A stretch of DNA of 48,567 bases, from positions 1-48,567 of the forward strand of contig PDHQ01000261.1 in the NCBI GenBank assembly GCA_003339415.1, read 5' to 3'. This document shows positions 30,142 to 41,694 of the stretch, piece by piece. Position 1 is the first letter of the stretch, and the number at the start of each line of letters is the position of its first letter. The notes under the pieces were generated by a model. The model ran no database searches. It was not told the origin of the DNA and saw only the letters and a list, made by a program, of their open reading frames with translations. The stretch is from Ophiocordyceps camponoti-saundersi (nom. inval.). Lineage: Eukaryota; Ascomycota; Sordariomycetes; Hypocreales; Ophiocordycipitaceae. A program made the position numbers and the translations under genes.

Positions 30142-33100
30142 ACACAAGACAGATACATTTACCGTCTGTAGGAGAGGTTGCTTCCGAAGTTGTGTCGATG
30201 CTCGTAGCGAGGAGAAGGAGGAGGAGGAGGAGGCCTCAGAAGTGTGGCGGCAAGATGCCCTTTGTCAGTGTCGTCGAGTTTGTTTCGCTACGTTCAGCTT
30301 CGCAACGTATCCTCGGTATCCGTATTCTCTAGCAGTCTCGAGTCATATCAGTAGGGATTTTCAAGTAGAGAAGAAGAACAAGGGGGAAGGAGGAAGTACG
30401 TGAGGTTGATGGAATGCGAGGAGGGAAGAATCCGAATCCGAGGCAACAAAAGGCAACGCACAGCAACAGTAGTTATCTTTCCACCACAAGGATGGTTTCT
30501 ATTGAGAGCGGACGAAAGGATTGCTCTGAAAGAGGGAATCGAAAGGAATGCAGCTGGCGATGATTTTGTTTCTGAATATCGCGATTTTAGCTCGGAGGAC
30601 GCTGTTTTTCTCTCTCCGGCCACGCTCGCGTCGAAGAAAGATTGTGATTTTCGAAAGGAATAGCAGAATGATTCTCCTTTCGAGGCGTAGAGAAGATTCT
30701 CTCTGTCCCACTCTCTCGTACGTTTAATCCCGACGAAGCTCTAGACTCGGTTCGTCTCGGAATTTCGCCTGCGGTCGGTTCGGCCTGTTTTTCCGAAGAA
30801 GCTTCCGTCGACGAGGGAAAGAGTTCGAGCATCTGTGAAGCCGCCCTTGAAGGGAAGATAGAGACTCGGATTAGCTACTATCATCCATCTAGAGATTTCT
30901 AGACGTTGTAGAGACTGAACTGTTACGCACGACGGAATTTGAGGGTGGCGAAAAATGCCTGGCTCACCTCTCCTCCGACTCTCGTTTGCAGCCTCTGCCA
31001 CCGCCAGGACGAAGCCACGACGAGGAAAAAAACAAGGCAGAGAAGCATCTAGAGATGGAGATGTATCTGGAGAATGTCCTTTCCTTCCTCTGAAGAGTTT
31101 TCTTGTGACTCTGTTGATGGGAGGAAATCTCTAGAGCACTTCATTTCTCGGGGGAGGGTCAAAACACCACGCTCGGGCGCCCCGATTCACCTCACGAGAT
31201 TCACAACCGTAGATTCACGGCCAGTAATACGTCTTTCCTATCCAGCTTAAACGCTCGTATGGGACTTCAAAGGGCAGTGAAAACCAAAAAGCTTCAAGCC
31301 AGTGTGGCTCTTTATCACTAGGTATCCTTCTCTCCATACATCTACCCAAGCACAAGCACAGCAGCACGGCATCAAACCACCAAGTCAAAATCACATCCCC
31401 ATAGTAGAAACCAGACTCTCCTCCCTCTTCTTCATGACTCTCGAACCAAAGCAAGAGCACACAATGAAAAGATGTTTCAGCATTCAAAAATTACGCCCGA
31501 CACGACTCCGAAGAGTGATGCACCCCGAGGAACGCCGCGTGTGTGCAATGCAGGCCCTCGAAGCTAAAACCCCCGACTCAGGATCCAGGGATTTCCGGAC
31601 AAGGTAAGTATGAAGAGGAAAGAGGAAAGAAAGGGGAAGATGGAGGGAGGGAGGGCGGCAATTTATAGTCCTGGCAGAATTCTGCCAAGCGGTGACGAGA
31701 GTTACTGATTTGCTACGATGAAGAGATGCTATTGGCTGCTCGATCGAGTGATCTAGAGGAGATACAAGTAGGTACTTGGTTGGGAGGGACTCGAGGGGGG
31801 GAGTGATTGTGGTCTTCGTTCACGTGCTGGCTGTTCTTCGACCGGCCTGGACGAACTTGGACTCCTACACATCTTCTTGGGTGAGGGTAGAAGGGGGGGT
31901 GAAGGGCACAGAGTCGGTGATGGAGAGAGAGAGAGAGAGAGAGAGGCATCAAATAGGAAACTCGAGAGTAGTCATCTTACATCTATAGCAGGGAATATAA
32001 AGTTGATCCATCATCTTGATGAACCCGTCCCTGCCTAGAACCTCATCTCCCCCGTGAATCTCGAGGCCTGCGCGTTTCCCTGAGCTAGGATGACCCCGGC
32101 CGTGATGCTCAGAATCATCTCGCCTTTCCTTCACAGGCTTGCCCCAACACCCAAACCATCAACCAAGCATCATCATAGCCATCGAGAAAACCCTCATCAC
32201 AACCCGTCAACTTCACGGGGGTCCTTGGAAAAGATCTGCATCTCTTATTCATCGTTCTCTTCTCTTTTCCGTCTCTTCAGGTGCGTTTTTTTTCCGTCTC
32301 TTTTCCCACCGAGCGAGGCGTTTGGGATGAAATTTCTTCGGGCTGTGAGGGAAGTGCCATCTTCCACTGGGCCTACGAGCTGATCATCTCTTCTTCTCCT
32401 CGTCTCTCTACAGTTCTACGCTTCTATAGATCATTCCCACCCGTGTCATCGTTGCCCCGGCTCGATCTCCCCTCACATTCGCTTGCTTCCACCACCTCCG
32501 GGCCGAACGAGGCCGCGAGGCACGTTCCCCCATTTCGTCAGAACAGCATGGGCTTTCCACCCGTCGAGCTGCTGACGTTGACTTGTTCATCTCTTTTCTT
32601 CTACAGCAACTATATTTCTCGACCGTTTCGATCTGTCCGTCCTTCGGCGTTTGATTTTCGATCTATCCGCTGTCCTCGCCTCGCCGGCCTTCCCCCGACC
32701 ACTGCCCACACCTCTCTCTGCCACCCCACGACAATACGATTGAATTCGACACAAGACTATCGATAGATTCTCTGAACCGTCTCTCTCTCCCCCTGCGAAG
32801 ATTCGGCCCTTTCTTGGCGCAGGCGTCGCACGGGAGGTCGTGAGGATCACCGAAGCAAAGCCGCGATCTCTCCCCGATCCGCACCGAAAGCGGCGGAAAG
32901 CCAGGGAAACTTGACACTTTTGATTCTTGGTCCTCTATATCTCTACAATTCTTGGTAAGGTTCGGCACGAATCAAACGCAGGTTCTCCTCGTGGATTTTA
33001 CTGCCCCTCTACCATAAAAAAAATCACGATGGCTTCAAGGCAAGCACAGTCTTTCGGATCGAGGATAACCTGACTTTGGTTCCCTCGCTGACTACAAGCT

Positions 33101-34618
33101 CTCCAGACTAGAAACAAACTTGCACTGACATCAGTCGACGTGTTTCTGCCTTCAAACAGACGATGGAGACTCGTACAGGGGCGACTTGACTCGAAAACCA
33201 CGTCGGCGTCAACCGACAGCCCCGTTCTTTTCTGTCGTGCCGCTTCCTCGAACGAATGCTCGATAGCATGAGTCGTGATTCCAAGATCGAAGCTGTAAGC
33301 TTCAGTCTGGTGGGAAGACGGCAATGGAGCTTGTAACACGCGGGCAAAGGGGCTAATCTACATCGACAGCGATTCATACAGTGAACAACGGAGAGAACGT
33401 ACCTAACAGATCGTCGTTTGTCGGGGCAACGATAACGAGCCTACGAGACGCGTCGACAACATACACGGAAGGGCAATAGACGTGAGCTACCGAGAGCGTA
33501 TGATTCTCGGGGCTCGGATTACCGGCGGCGAGCTTACAATGGCCGTGTGGATGGGGCGGAGGAATATGATGTCGAGGCTCAACAAGGGCAAGACGAACGA
33601 GGAAACGCCTGTCCCGAGGGAAACTACCTGATGCTATCGCAGAGGGTGGAAGACGCAAAGATCCGGGCATCCGTCAGCATTGATGTTGATTTTTCTTTCG
33701 AAAGAAGAACACATATATGTCGAGCACAACGGGTTGTCACGATGCTTCCCAGCATTAGAGCTAAACAGGAACAAGAGACATTTATCGCAACTTGAAACGT
33801 GCAGCTTAGATCTGGCTCGGGTTGGAATTCTACCCCTCAGAGATTGCAACAGCTTAGACTTGCTGGAAATGCACAACGTGGAGGAGATCGAAGCCCTTTC
33901 TTTCACGAATCTTGTTAGGCTCCTAGGAGTACGGGCTTCAGGTCTCGTGATAGGCTGTGGAGGGCTTGCATCATGGAAGAGAGAAAAGCTCCTCGAGTTG
34001 ACGGACACGGGAATATGATCCTGATAGACGATGCTGGAATCTGCTACCCAGATCACGTCGGTAGAGTAACAGGAGCCTGTCTTGTGCAAAGTCTATGCTT
34101 CATCGACGAGAGCAACGAGGATAGAGCAAGTCTCGAGGACAGAGAACGAGGCGAATCATCGTTTCCCTACCCTGATACTGTTTATCTCAGAGAAGACAAG
34201 TTCTGCCCTTCCGAGAACCGCTGTCTTCGACTGTCACCCGCTCCGTGCTTTGGGGCACTTGCCCTCGTTTACCCACGAGATATTATATCACTAGAAGCAC
34301 GCACAATCAATCGCTACAGACACACACCTTTGTCGACCATTCCCCTGCCTCAACTCTCGCCATTCTGTGCCGTGCGTTGTTGATCTTGCAGTTGTACCGA
34401 TAAGATCTAGTGTATGTACCAATATCATTCTCTTGGCATCTCCATGATTCATCCGCACGTGAATTGCTGGCGGAGCTTATCAGTTAGCCTTTTTCCTTAT
34501 CTCCATCCCGCACTGCAGCTTCGTATCGTGAGGAGGAAAAAAAAAACTACCATCCAGCAGGTCTCGTCATCTTCAGACCTCCCTTCCTTCCCATCTTCCG
34601 TCCCTTGAAATATCAGAT
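29953..34618. other. 4.7-kb stretch without a recognisable gene
   Basis: Starts with GGA-rich 3' DNA and a (TAT)n(ATC)n microsatellite at 30081-30141. After that, short frames occur on both strands in similar numbers, none with a family resemblance or a convincing splice chain. From about 32090 to 32830 the plus strand is pyrimidine-rich with several CAG/TAG acceptor-like sites, resembling a transcribed leader. From 33000 to 34400 base composition is more even and there are many TCGAG sites. It may include a long upstream control region or leader for TRM4, a non-coding transcript, or a decayed gene. I cannot support any one of these. Confidence 0.5.
30081..30141. repeat. Trinucleotide microsatellite (TAT)n(ATC)n
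   Basis: TTATTA units change through ACTATTACC into a long ATC run, about 130-190 bp after the stop of the secreted hydrolase gene, probably in its 3'-untranslated region. Confidence 0.9.
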
Positions 34619-37492
34619 ATGGGTAGAAAAGGCTTCAGGGTAAACAAATTTCAAGGACGAAAAACCTCTCTCTTCACGTAGGCTCACCACTCTGCTACAG
34701 GGCAAGAATCGACGCGGTGGCGGTGGCCAACCCAGAGGTGGCGGCAGCTGGCGAGACTATTCTTCCATGGTCAAGGAAAACGAGAAACTCACGCAATACT
34801 ACGACTCCCTGCTCCAGTTGCCCGAGGAGGAGACACAGCTGTTCTGGGATGCTCTGCGGCGCGAGCTTCCCAATAGCTTTCGCTTCTGCGGCTCCAAGGG
34901 GTACGGTTACCGCTTCTCCTTTCCGGGCTTTGGCTGATGAACACACATTCTCAAAGTCACGCTCTCGCCGTCAAGCGACTGCTCAAGACACGCTATATCC
35001 CGGAAATAGTCAAGATCGAGAAAGAAGATGGCAGCCCTGTCGAGGCCCCCATGCCGCTGCCCTGGTATCCCGACGAGCTGGCCTGGTGGATGACGACGCC
35101 CAAGAATGTCGTCCGCAAGTTCCCGCCCTTCGCCGCCTTTCAAAAATTCCTCGTCTCTGAGACCAGCATTGGAAACATCAGTCGTCAGGAGGTCGTCAGC
35201 ATGATACCCCCCCTTCTCATGGACCTGCGCCCGGGCATGGCCGTCCTGGACATGTGTGCAGCTCCGGGAAGTAAATCTGCTCAATTGCTTGAGATGATTC
35301 ACCGCGGCGAGGAGGCTCGCGTTCGCAAAGTCCTGCGCGCCTTCGCCGAGGAAGACGGACTTGACTTGGGTCGAGAGACGCAGGACGAGATCGAGGCTGA
35401 CCTCGAGGCCGATCCGTCCGACAATGGCAGAGCTACCGGTCTTTTGATCGCCAACGACTCCGACTACAAAAGATGTCATCTGCTTGTCCATCAACTGAAG
35501 CGACTCTCCTCTCCCAATCTCATCGTTACCAATAACGACGCCACCCAGTTCCCTCCCCTCAAGCTCCCGTCCACAGACGCTGCCTCCAATAAGAACGTCT
35601 ACCTGAAATTCGACAGGATCCTCGCAGACGTCCCGTGTTCTGGCGATGGAACCATTCGGAAAAACGCCAACGTGTGGCGGGATTGGCAGCCCGGCAACGC
35701 TCTGGGACTACATCACACCCAGGTTAGGATTCTCGTCCGCGCACTTCAACTGCTCAAGGTCGGAGGCCGCGTCGTCTACTCGACTTGCAGCATGAATCCG
35801 GTCGAGAACGAGTCGGTTGTGGCCTCGGCCGTCGAGCGTTGCGGCGGGCCGACCAACGTCGACATCGTCGACTGCCACGACCAGCTTCCCGCTCTGAAGC
35901 GGAAACCTGGCTTGAAGAGCTGGAACATCATGGATAAGGCCGGCCGCACGTGGAAATCTTGGGCCGAAGTCGAGTCGTTTGCGAAGGAGCAGAACGAAGG
36001 TCAGATCCCTGGCCGGGTAGCGCAGACCATGTTTTCCGAAGTACAAGGCTTCGACCGTGGCCTGATACCGCTTGAGCGCTGCATGAGGGTCTATCCTCAC
36101 CTTCAGGACACCGGCGCCTTTTTCATCGCCGTTCTGGAGAAGAGGGCTGAATTCAAGGCCAAGAATGAGAATGTACCTAAGAAGGCGGCCGACGAGGACG
36201 GCGCTGTCGAGATCAAGGACCTGTCTGACGCCAAGGACGAGCTCGAGGCCGCTGCTGCCGTGACAACGGAGGGGGAAACGCCAATTACGAAAGAGGACGG
36301 TGTCCAGGGAACTAAGAGGCCGTCGGATGCCACTGACGGAGAGCAGCAGGCAACCAAGAGGCTCAAGACCGACGATGGGGAGAATAAACAGTCGAACGAT
36401 GCGACAGAGGTAGAAGACGACAGGCAAAAAAACGCGAACAAGACGCTGTCCGATGCTACCAATGGAGAGCAACAAGCGGCCAAGGGGCTCGAGACCGAAG
36501 ATGGGGAGAACAAAGAGTCAGGCGATTCGGTCATGGCAGAGGGCGGGCAGCAACAGGCGGACGATGTGCCAAAGGTTGAACATGTGCACAAAACGGCGGA
36601 CGACACGATAAAGACAGAAGAGGACGGGCAACAACAAGCGGATGACACGGTTCAGACAGGAGATCTTACCGATAAGACCAAGGCTCAAACGCGGCCGGCC
36701 AACAAGACCTACAACGCCCCCCCGGAAGAGCCGTTCAAGTACCTGGACCCGTCGCACCCCATCATCCAAAATATCAAACAGTTCTACCGCATCTCTACTC
36801 GCTTCCCCGACAACCGCTACATGGTGCGCAACGAGATGGGCGAGCCGGCCAAGGCCATCTACTACACCACGGCGCTGAGCCGTGACATCCTGACGGAAAA
36901 CGAGGGCCGGGGCATGAGGTTCGTCCACGCCGGCGTGCGCATGTTTATGAAGCAGGACGCTCCCTCGGCCGAGGTGTGCAGGTGGCGCATCCAGGCAGAG
37001 GGCATGCCGATCCTCCAGGGTTACGTGGGCGAACCGCGAGTGGTGCATCTGCGCAACAAGGAGACGCTGCGAAAGCTGCTCATCGAAATGTTCCCGCGCA
37101 TCTCGGGGGAGTCGTGGCGGGACTTTGACGAGATCGGAGAGCAAGTTCGCGACGTGGGCATGGGCTGCTGCGTGCTGCGCATCGAACCGGACGGCGAGGA
37201 TGCCGACTTTTCGGAGCGCATGGCCCTGCCGCTGTGGAAGAGCATCCAGTCGCTCAACCTCATGCTGCCCAAGGAGGACCGGGCTGCCATGCTACTGCGC
37301 GTCTTCAACGATACGACTCCGCTCATCAACACGACGCTGCAAAAACAGCAGCAGCAGAAGGACAAGAGCAAGAAAGCGGAGGGCAAAGTTCAGGTTGAGG
37401 CTGCAAAGGGTGACAATGAAGATGGCAATGACGATGATATCGACGCAGCGATAGAGAGCATGCCGACGTCAGAAGAGATGATGGGCGAATAA
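34619..37492 (+). CDS. TRM4 (NCL1): tRNA (cytosine-5)-methyltransferase, NSUN2/Trm4 family
   Basis: Nuclear S-adenosylmethionine-dependent RNA m5C methyltransferase acting on tRNA. Three exons (34619-34639, 34701-34900, 34957-37492) encode 918 residues. The tiny first exon (MGRKGFR) is followed by an Arg/Gly-rich N terminus and the RDYSSMVKENEKL-YYD region typical of Trm4. The SAM site DMCAAPGSKSAQLLE lies near residues 173-187. Motif IV D-V-P-C-S-G-D-G-T and motif VI STCSMNPVENE supply the two cysteines used in catalysis. A low-complexity insert of about 160 residues (36210-36710) splits the protein and contains a 42-codon tandem duplication. The C-terminal domain (from KYLDPSHP) is conserved-looking. 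Introns are 61 and 56 nt. Convergent with MTG2; stops are 200 bp apart. Confidence 0.95.
36320..36535 (+). repeat. 42-codon tandem duplication in the Trm4 insert
   Basis: Two copies with a 126-nt period, recognised by SDAT-x-GEQQA followed by a TxDGENK segment, at about 36320 and 36446. A shorter GQQQADD duplication follows (about 36544 and 36625). The copies are in frame and have diverged at synonymous and non-synonymous sites. Confidence 0.8.
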
Positions 37493-37692
37493 GTCTCGGA
37501 ACAGGAGGCGACCGAGTCGGAAGAGGAGGCAGAAAAGGGAGTCACGAGAAGTCCTGTTGCCCCCCTATCCGAATATAAGACCGGCGCTGAAAGCCGGTAA
37601 AAATGCGCAGCAAAACATGGGAGGGAGCTACGAAACAAACATATGAGTGAAGAGGAAAGTCATTGAAGCGTGAATAAAGACTCATCCGCGCC

Positions 37693-39489
37693 TCACGCCT
37701 CGAGCAGGCTGACAATCCAGTGAACGACGCGTTCGACGCCCTGACCGTGAATGGCGCTGACCGGTATTGCGGCGCATCTCCCCGTCCAGGCTCCGTCAAG
37801 CCGGCTCGGATGCGGGACCTTGGCGGCGGTGATGTCGTCGAGGTAGGCCTTGAGTTCGGCGAAGTTGTCCTGCGTCTCGGGCAGGTCGGCCTTTGTAGCG
37901 ACCACGAACCAGGGCTTGCCGGCGATGCTGAGGGCAGGGGTAGGGGCGCCGGTTGCGGTGGCGGCGTCGTCCTCGTCGTAATCGGGCGCGGGCAGCAGCA
38001 GCTGTTGGTCTTCGGCGACGTCCATCAGGTTGATGGTCGAGTTGAGGGGATCCGGGTCGAGGGACCAGTCAATTGCGTCACGGCGTCGGTCCTCCTCGTC
38101 GCGCATCTGGGCGTAGAGGGCGACTTCGCGCCAGAGGGCGTCGAGGGCGCGGACGGCGTTGCCGGCGGAGAGGTCGATGACGAAGGCGAGGAGACCGGCG
38201 CGCTCGACGTGGCGCAAGAAGGCGATGCCCAGGCCGCGGTCGAGGTGGGCGCCCTCGATGAGACCGGGGATGTCGGCGACGGAGAAGTGCGTCCGGGCCT
38301 CGGCGTCTGGGTCGTCGGAGCGAGGCTGGAAGATGGGCCGGCCTGAATAGCGATCGAGGACGACGGTGCCGATGTTGGGCTGGAGGGTGGTAAAGGCCCA
38401 GTGGCCGACGCGGGTGCGGCTGTTGGTGATGGCTCTGAGGAGAGTCGACTTGCCGGCGTTGGGGAGGCCGACCAGGCCGACGTCGGCGAGGAGTTTGAGC
38501 TCGAGCTCGATGGTGATGGTCACTGCGTCTTCGCCCTTTGTCGCGAACAGGGGGCGGGGATGGTCGAGAGATGTGAAGTGCGGGTTTCCGAGGCCGCCGA
38601 TGCCGCCGGCTGCCAGGAGGATGGGCTTGGGTGTCGGTTGCGACAGGTCGAGGGAGATGGGCGCTTCTGGTTGCTGTATCCGGCGGATGCGGCGAGGTAA
38701 AGGGGGGAAGTTTGCGTTCTCGGCATCTGTTTTGGACATTCCCGGGAAGAGCATCCATCTATCGCGATTGGGGTTTTGACGTTCGATGTACTCATCCTCT
38801 TCTTCTGCTTCAGCTTCATCGGAGGTGGAGGAGAAGGGAGTCTGTGATTGGTCGTGTTCGTCGGCTTCGGCTTGCTTCTTTTCCATGGCTTCGCGTCGCA
38901 CACGGCGTTTTTCCTTCCTCATAGCGCGCCAGGCGCGAAAGCGATCCAAATCGTCGGCGACGGGGTCTCGTCGATCAATCTCGCGAACAAGAGTTCCGAC
39001 GGGGACGGTGATGACGACATCGTCGCCTCGATTCCCCGTCTTCGAAGCACCCTGTCCATTCTTACCGCGACTGGCGCGGATGTTCCGTTGGCGAGAGAGC
39101 TTGAGAAGAGATGTCTCGCCGTGAGCGGCTTGGATGTAGATGCTTCCTCCGTGGCCGCCGTCGCCTCCGTTGGGCGGGCCGTCTGGTTGGTAGGCTTCTC
39201 GGAGGAAGGAGATGCAGCCGTGGCCGCCTCTCCCGGCGCTGAGTATCAGCCTGGCGCTGTCGGCGAAGGCGGGGGCTGCGTAGTCGTCTGGGCGTGGGTT
39301 CAGGCGCGATTCGGGTAGGCCGTTGACTTCGGCTGGAGGCGGTGACGGCGATGATGAGGATGAGGATGAGTGGCGAGCGAGGGCGATGGCTGAGATGAGC
39401 GGGCGGCGATGAGGGGACCGGAGGAGGGTGACGAGGGATGAGGAGGTGGAGTAGTAATAGGAAGAGCAGGAGGAGCAGCGAGAGGCCAT
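37693..39489 (-). CDS. MTG2: Mitochondrial Obg-family GTPase (large-ribosomal-subunit assembly)
   Basis: GTPase of 598 residues needed for mitochondrial large-subunit ribosome assembly (family knowledge). The ATG at 39489 starts a Ser/Arg-rich, acid-free presequence fitting mitochondrial import; an in-frame extension to 39663 reads through A/T-rich leader. The Obg glycine-rich domain runs about residues 77-170 (AGRGGHGCISFLREAY, GGDGGHGGSIY, GNRGDDVVI-VPVGT). A charged insertion of about 110 residues (175-285) follows before KPILLAAGGIGGLGN completes the fold. The G domain has G1 GLPNAGKST (341-349), G3 D-I-P-G-L (406-410) and a TKAD form of G4. Single exon. Confidence 0.94.
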   Translation of the reverse strand: MASRCSSCSSYYYSTSSSLVTLLRSPHRRPLISAIALARHSSSSSSSPSPPPAEVNGLPESRLNPRPDDYAAPAFADSARLILSAGRGGHGCISFLREAYQPDGPPNGGDGGHGGSIYIQAAHGETSLLKLSRQRNIRASRGKNGQGASKTGNRGDDVVITVPVGTLVREIDRRDPVADDLDRFRAWRAMRKEKRRVRREAMEKKQAEADEHDQSQTPFSSTSDEAEAEEEDEYIERQNPNRDRWMLFPGMSKTDAENANFPPLPRRIRRIQQPEAPISLDLSQPTPKPILLAAGGIGGLGNPHFTSLDHPRPLFATKGEDAVTITIELELKLLADVGLVGLPNAGKSTLLRAITNSRTRVGHWAFTTLQPNIGTVVLDRYSGRPIFQPRSDDPDAEARTHFSVADIPGLIEGAHLDRGLGIAFLRHVERAGLLAFVIDLSAGNAVRALDALWREVALYAQMRDEEDRRRDAIDWSLDPDPLNSTINLMDVAEDQQLLLPAPDYDEDDAATATGAPTPALSIAGKPWFVVATKADLPETQDNFAELKAYLDDITAAKVPHPSRLDGAWTGRCAAIPVSAIHGQGVERVVHWIVSLLEA

Positions 39490-39796
39490 GATCGTGTAGG
39501 AGATGCTGTCCGTCTCGAGATATGAGGTAATTGGTGAGGAGGCTTGGCTGTAGATTGGTGGTGAGGGAAAAAGCTGATGATAAGATAGTACGATAAGATA
39601 AGATAAGATGGAGTCGAGACATATCGCACTCGCTGCTTTTCCCCGTGATAATCGTGGAAACATCTTATGGCCCTGACAGCTACCTGCCCACCTGCATTTA
39701 TAGATATACCTACCTAGGTAGTTATTTACTCATACATCATCATCATGGCATTAAATGCACTATCACCAATTTTCTCTATTCTCGTTCCTCTCTCTC
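39490..39796. other. Intergenic region between 7TM gene end and MTG2 start
   Basis: About 300 bp serving as MTG2 promoter and 3' region of the 7TM gene. It contains an ATACCTACCTAGGTAGTT element at about 39706 and GATAAGATAAGATA repeats at about 39591-39608 that read as GATA-factor sites. No gene seen. Confidence 0.5.
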
Positions 39797-41104
39797 CTAA
39801 GTCCATCGACGCTGCTGCTGCTGCTGCTGCCCTCGACGGCCAAGCTCCATTTCGCCAACGCGGTCTTTGGATGAGACGCCGCTGCTTGACTCGGTCTTCG
39901 CTGAGCCGTGGCTCTTGCGTCCGCTGATCAGCGACCTCCATTCTCCGAGGCGCTTTCCTAGCAGTCTCATGACCGGACGCGTGGCTGGTACGCACGCTGC
40001 TACCATTAGGGCGCAGCCTTCGACGCTGTTCCAGACCTCAAGGGGAACAGTCGAGTCTTGAAGAAGAGTTAGGATCATTGATTGCAAGATACTTTGACGG
40101 TTTGTCTGGCTTACAGGTTATATCGCTTGTGTTGAGACTCGCAATCATGGCGAGCTTGATGCATGTCGTCACGCCCGCTCTGCTGAGCATGTCAGCCTAT
40201 CCGAGTGTCAAATGAGGGCTTGGCAATGCGAAGAGACGCACGGAATACCGAGACTCAGAGACGCTGCAATCAGCATCTTGCGCGACTTTTCCATCTGAAG
40301 ACCAAAGACTTGAGTTGATGCGAACAGGGCAAGGCCAAAGTCGAGGGCGGCAGAGTAGGCTGTCGTTTCCATTAGAAGGATCCGCTACAACTTCAGTCAG
40401 GGACGGCGGGAAAGATCGTTACCTCCTGCAAAGTAGCCAATGTCGGTATAAATGTCTGGGTTCCAGCATCTTCCCGGCACCGTCGGGTTCCAGTTCTTGG
40501 AGATGGGCTGGCATTTCACAAACGTCACGACCGTCTGCACCACGACGATGGCGATGAGAAAGGCAACGAGCGAGTAGAGTATGATGCCGAGTCCTCGCTT
40601 GAACTTTCCGAAGATGCGATAAAGCAGGATGGCGACGGGCAGTTTCGGTAGGGCCCACGTCCACAGGCTCAGGGCTTCGAGGATGACCAAATGTCTCGTC
40701 AACCTGACCGTCTCGCCTACGTCGGCCTCAAGCAGGGGATGGAGATGGCGGCCGAATCCGAGATGTATGCAGTATGTGATGTAGATGGATCTGGCGAGGA
40801 TGACGGCCTGTTGAACCGCTGGAGTGAGCGACCAGACGAACACGGCGGATAACTCTCCGGCTCCATATCCTTACCACGGCGAAGATGAGGCATGTCTCGT
40901 CGAACCCCCATCGGCCTTGCTCTTCCCTCAGGTTACGCGATACCAAGCGGAGAGCGACAAAGGCTTTGGGACGAGACGTGATTAACAACGTGTGATGAGA
41001 AATCGGTGAGAATGGAAAAGAAACGCACCCAAGGCAATGGCGCAAAACACCCAGTTTATGACGTCGAGGAAAGGTCCTCTGTTAACATCACCTCCGTACG
41101 ACAT
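39797..41104 (-). CDS. Rhodopsin-domain 7TM integral membrane protein (PTH11-related class)
   Basis: Six exons with consistent phases (41104-41029, 40963-40875, 40807-40423, 40359-40249, 40177-40115, 40056-39797) encode 327 residues. Seven hydrophobic segments can be followed across the exons, for example around DVINWVFCAIAL, GFDETCLIFAV, LARSIYITYCIHLGFGRH, LPKLPVAILLYRIF, LYSLVAFLIAIVVVQTVV, AALDFGLALFA and the final VEGCALMVAACVPATRP. Family marks include C-I-H-L-G-F-G-R-H, the loop TFVKCQPISKNWNP and PGRCWNPDIY. No CFEM domain is present. The C terminus is charged and ends in a CAG-encoded glutamine run (about 39813-39832). Proteins of this class sit in the plasma membrane, and some act as receptors; a ligand cannot be inferred. 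It shares a 590-bp divergent promoter with the FAD oxidoreductase gene. Confidence 0.85.
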
Positions 41105-41694
41105 TGGTCCGGCGGCGGCGGTTACTGTTGACGATGACGATGTTGGTGGTGATGCCGTTGGTCGAAGAAGCAGCAGAAGAAAAGAAGCATAAGCAACAAA
41201 TCTTCAAGAGCAGCAGCTAAGGCTTCGATTTCCTTTTTTTTTCTTCGACCTCGTGGCCTCGGAAGATGACATGGGCTTTATTTCGTTGCATGACGATGAT
41301 GCTGCTGCCGGCGGGAACTTGGGTGAGTCGAGACCTTGGGAGAAGGACCGTCGCACAATTCTAACTGGGGTTGGTATCACTGTCTACTTACTAGGCAGCA
41401 GGCTGGTGATTGGGGGGGGGAGGGTTGCAGTGATTCGCTGACTGCATTGGTGTGTCGACGAGAAGACAGGGATTTAAGCGGCCGATGCCGATGCCGAGAG
41501 AGAGAGAAAATATGCAAGTAAGCCCCCCCCCTTCCCCGGTCCTTCTCCCCTGTCCCTCCCCACCTCCCCTCCCGTTCTTCCAATTACCCCCCCCCCCCCC
41601 CCCTTGACGGATTAAGGCCCCAAAATAGGTCATACAGTTATACTACGATTGGGACTTTGCTTGATTTCCCTCTCTCCTTCACAAACATCCCATC
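41105..41694. promoter_or_regulatory. Divergent promoter between 7TM gene and FAD oxidoreductase
   Basis: Only 590 bp separate the two start codons, so the two promoters must lie here. Contents: a run of T at 41233-41242, C17 at 41587-41603 close to the oxidoreductase start, and a pyrimidine-rich leader after 41660. No coding sequence is supported. Confidence 0.55.

Noticed and set aside
32090..34383. Multiple overlapping 90-160-codon frames on both strands
   Set aside because: Mutually exclusive, no shared splice chain, no family resemblance; treated as an unexplained interval instead.
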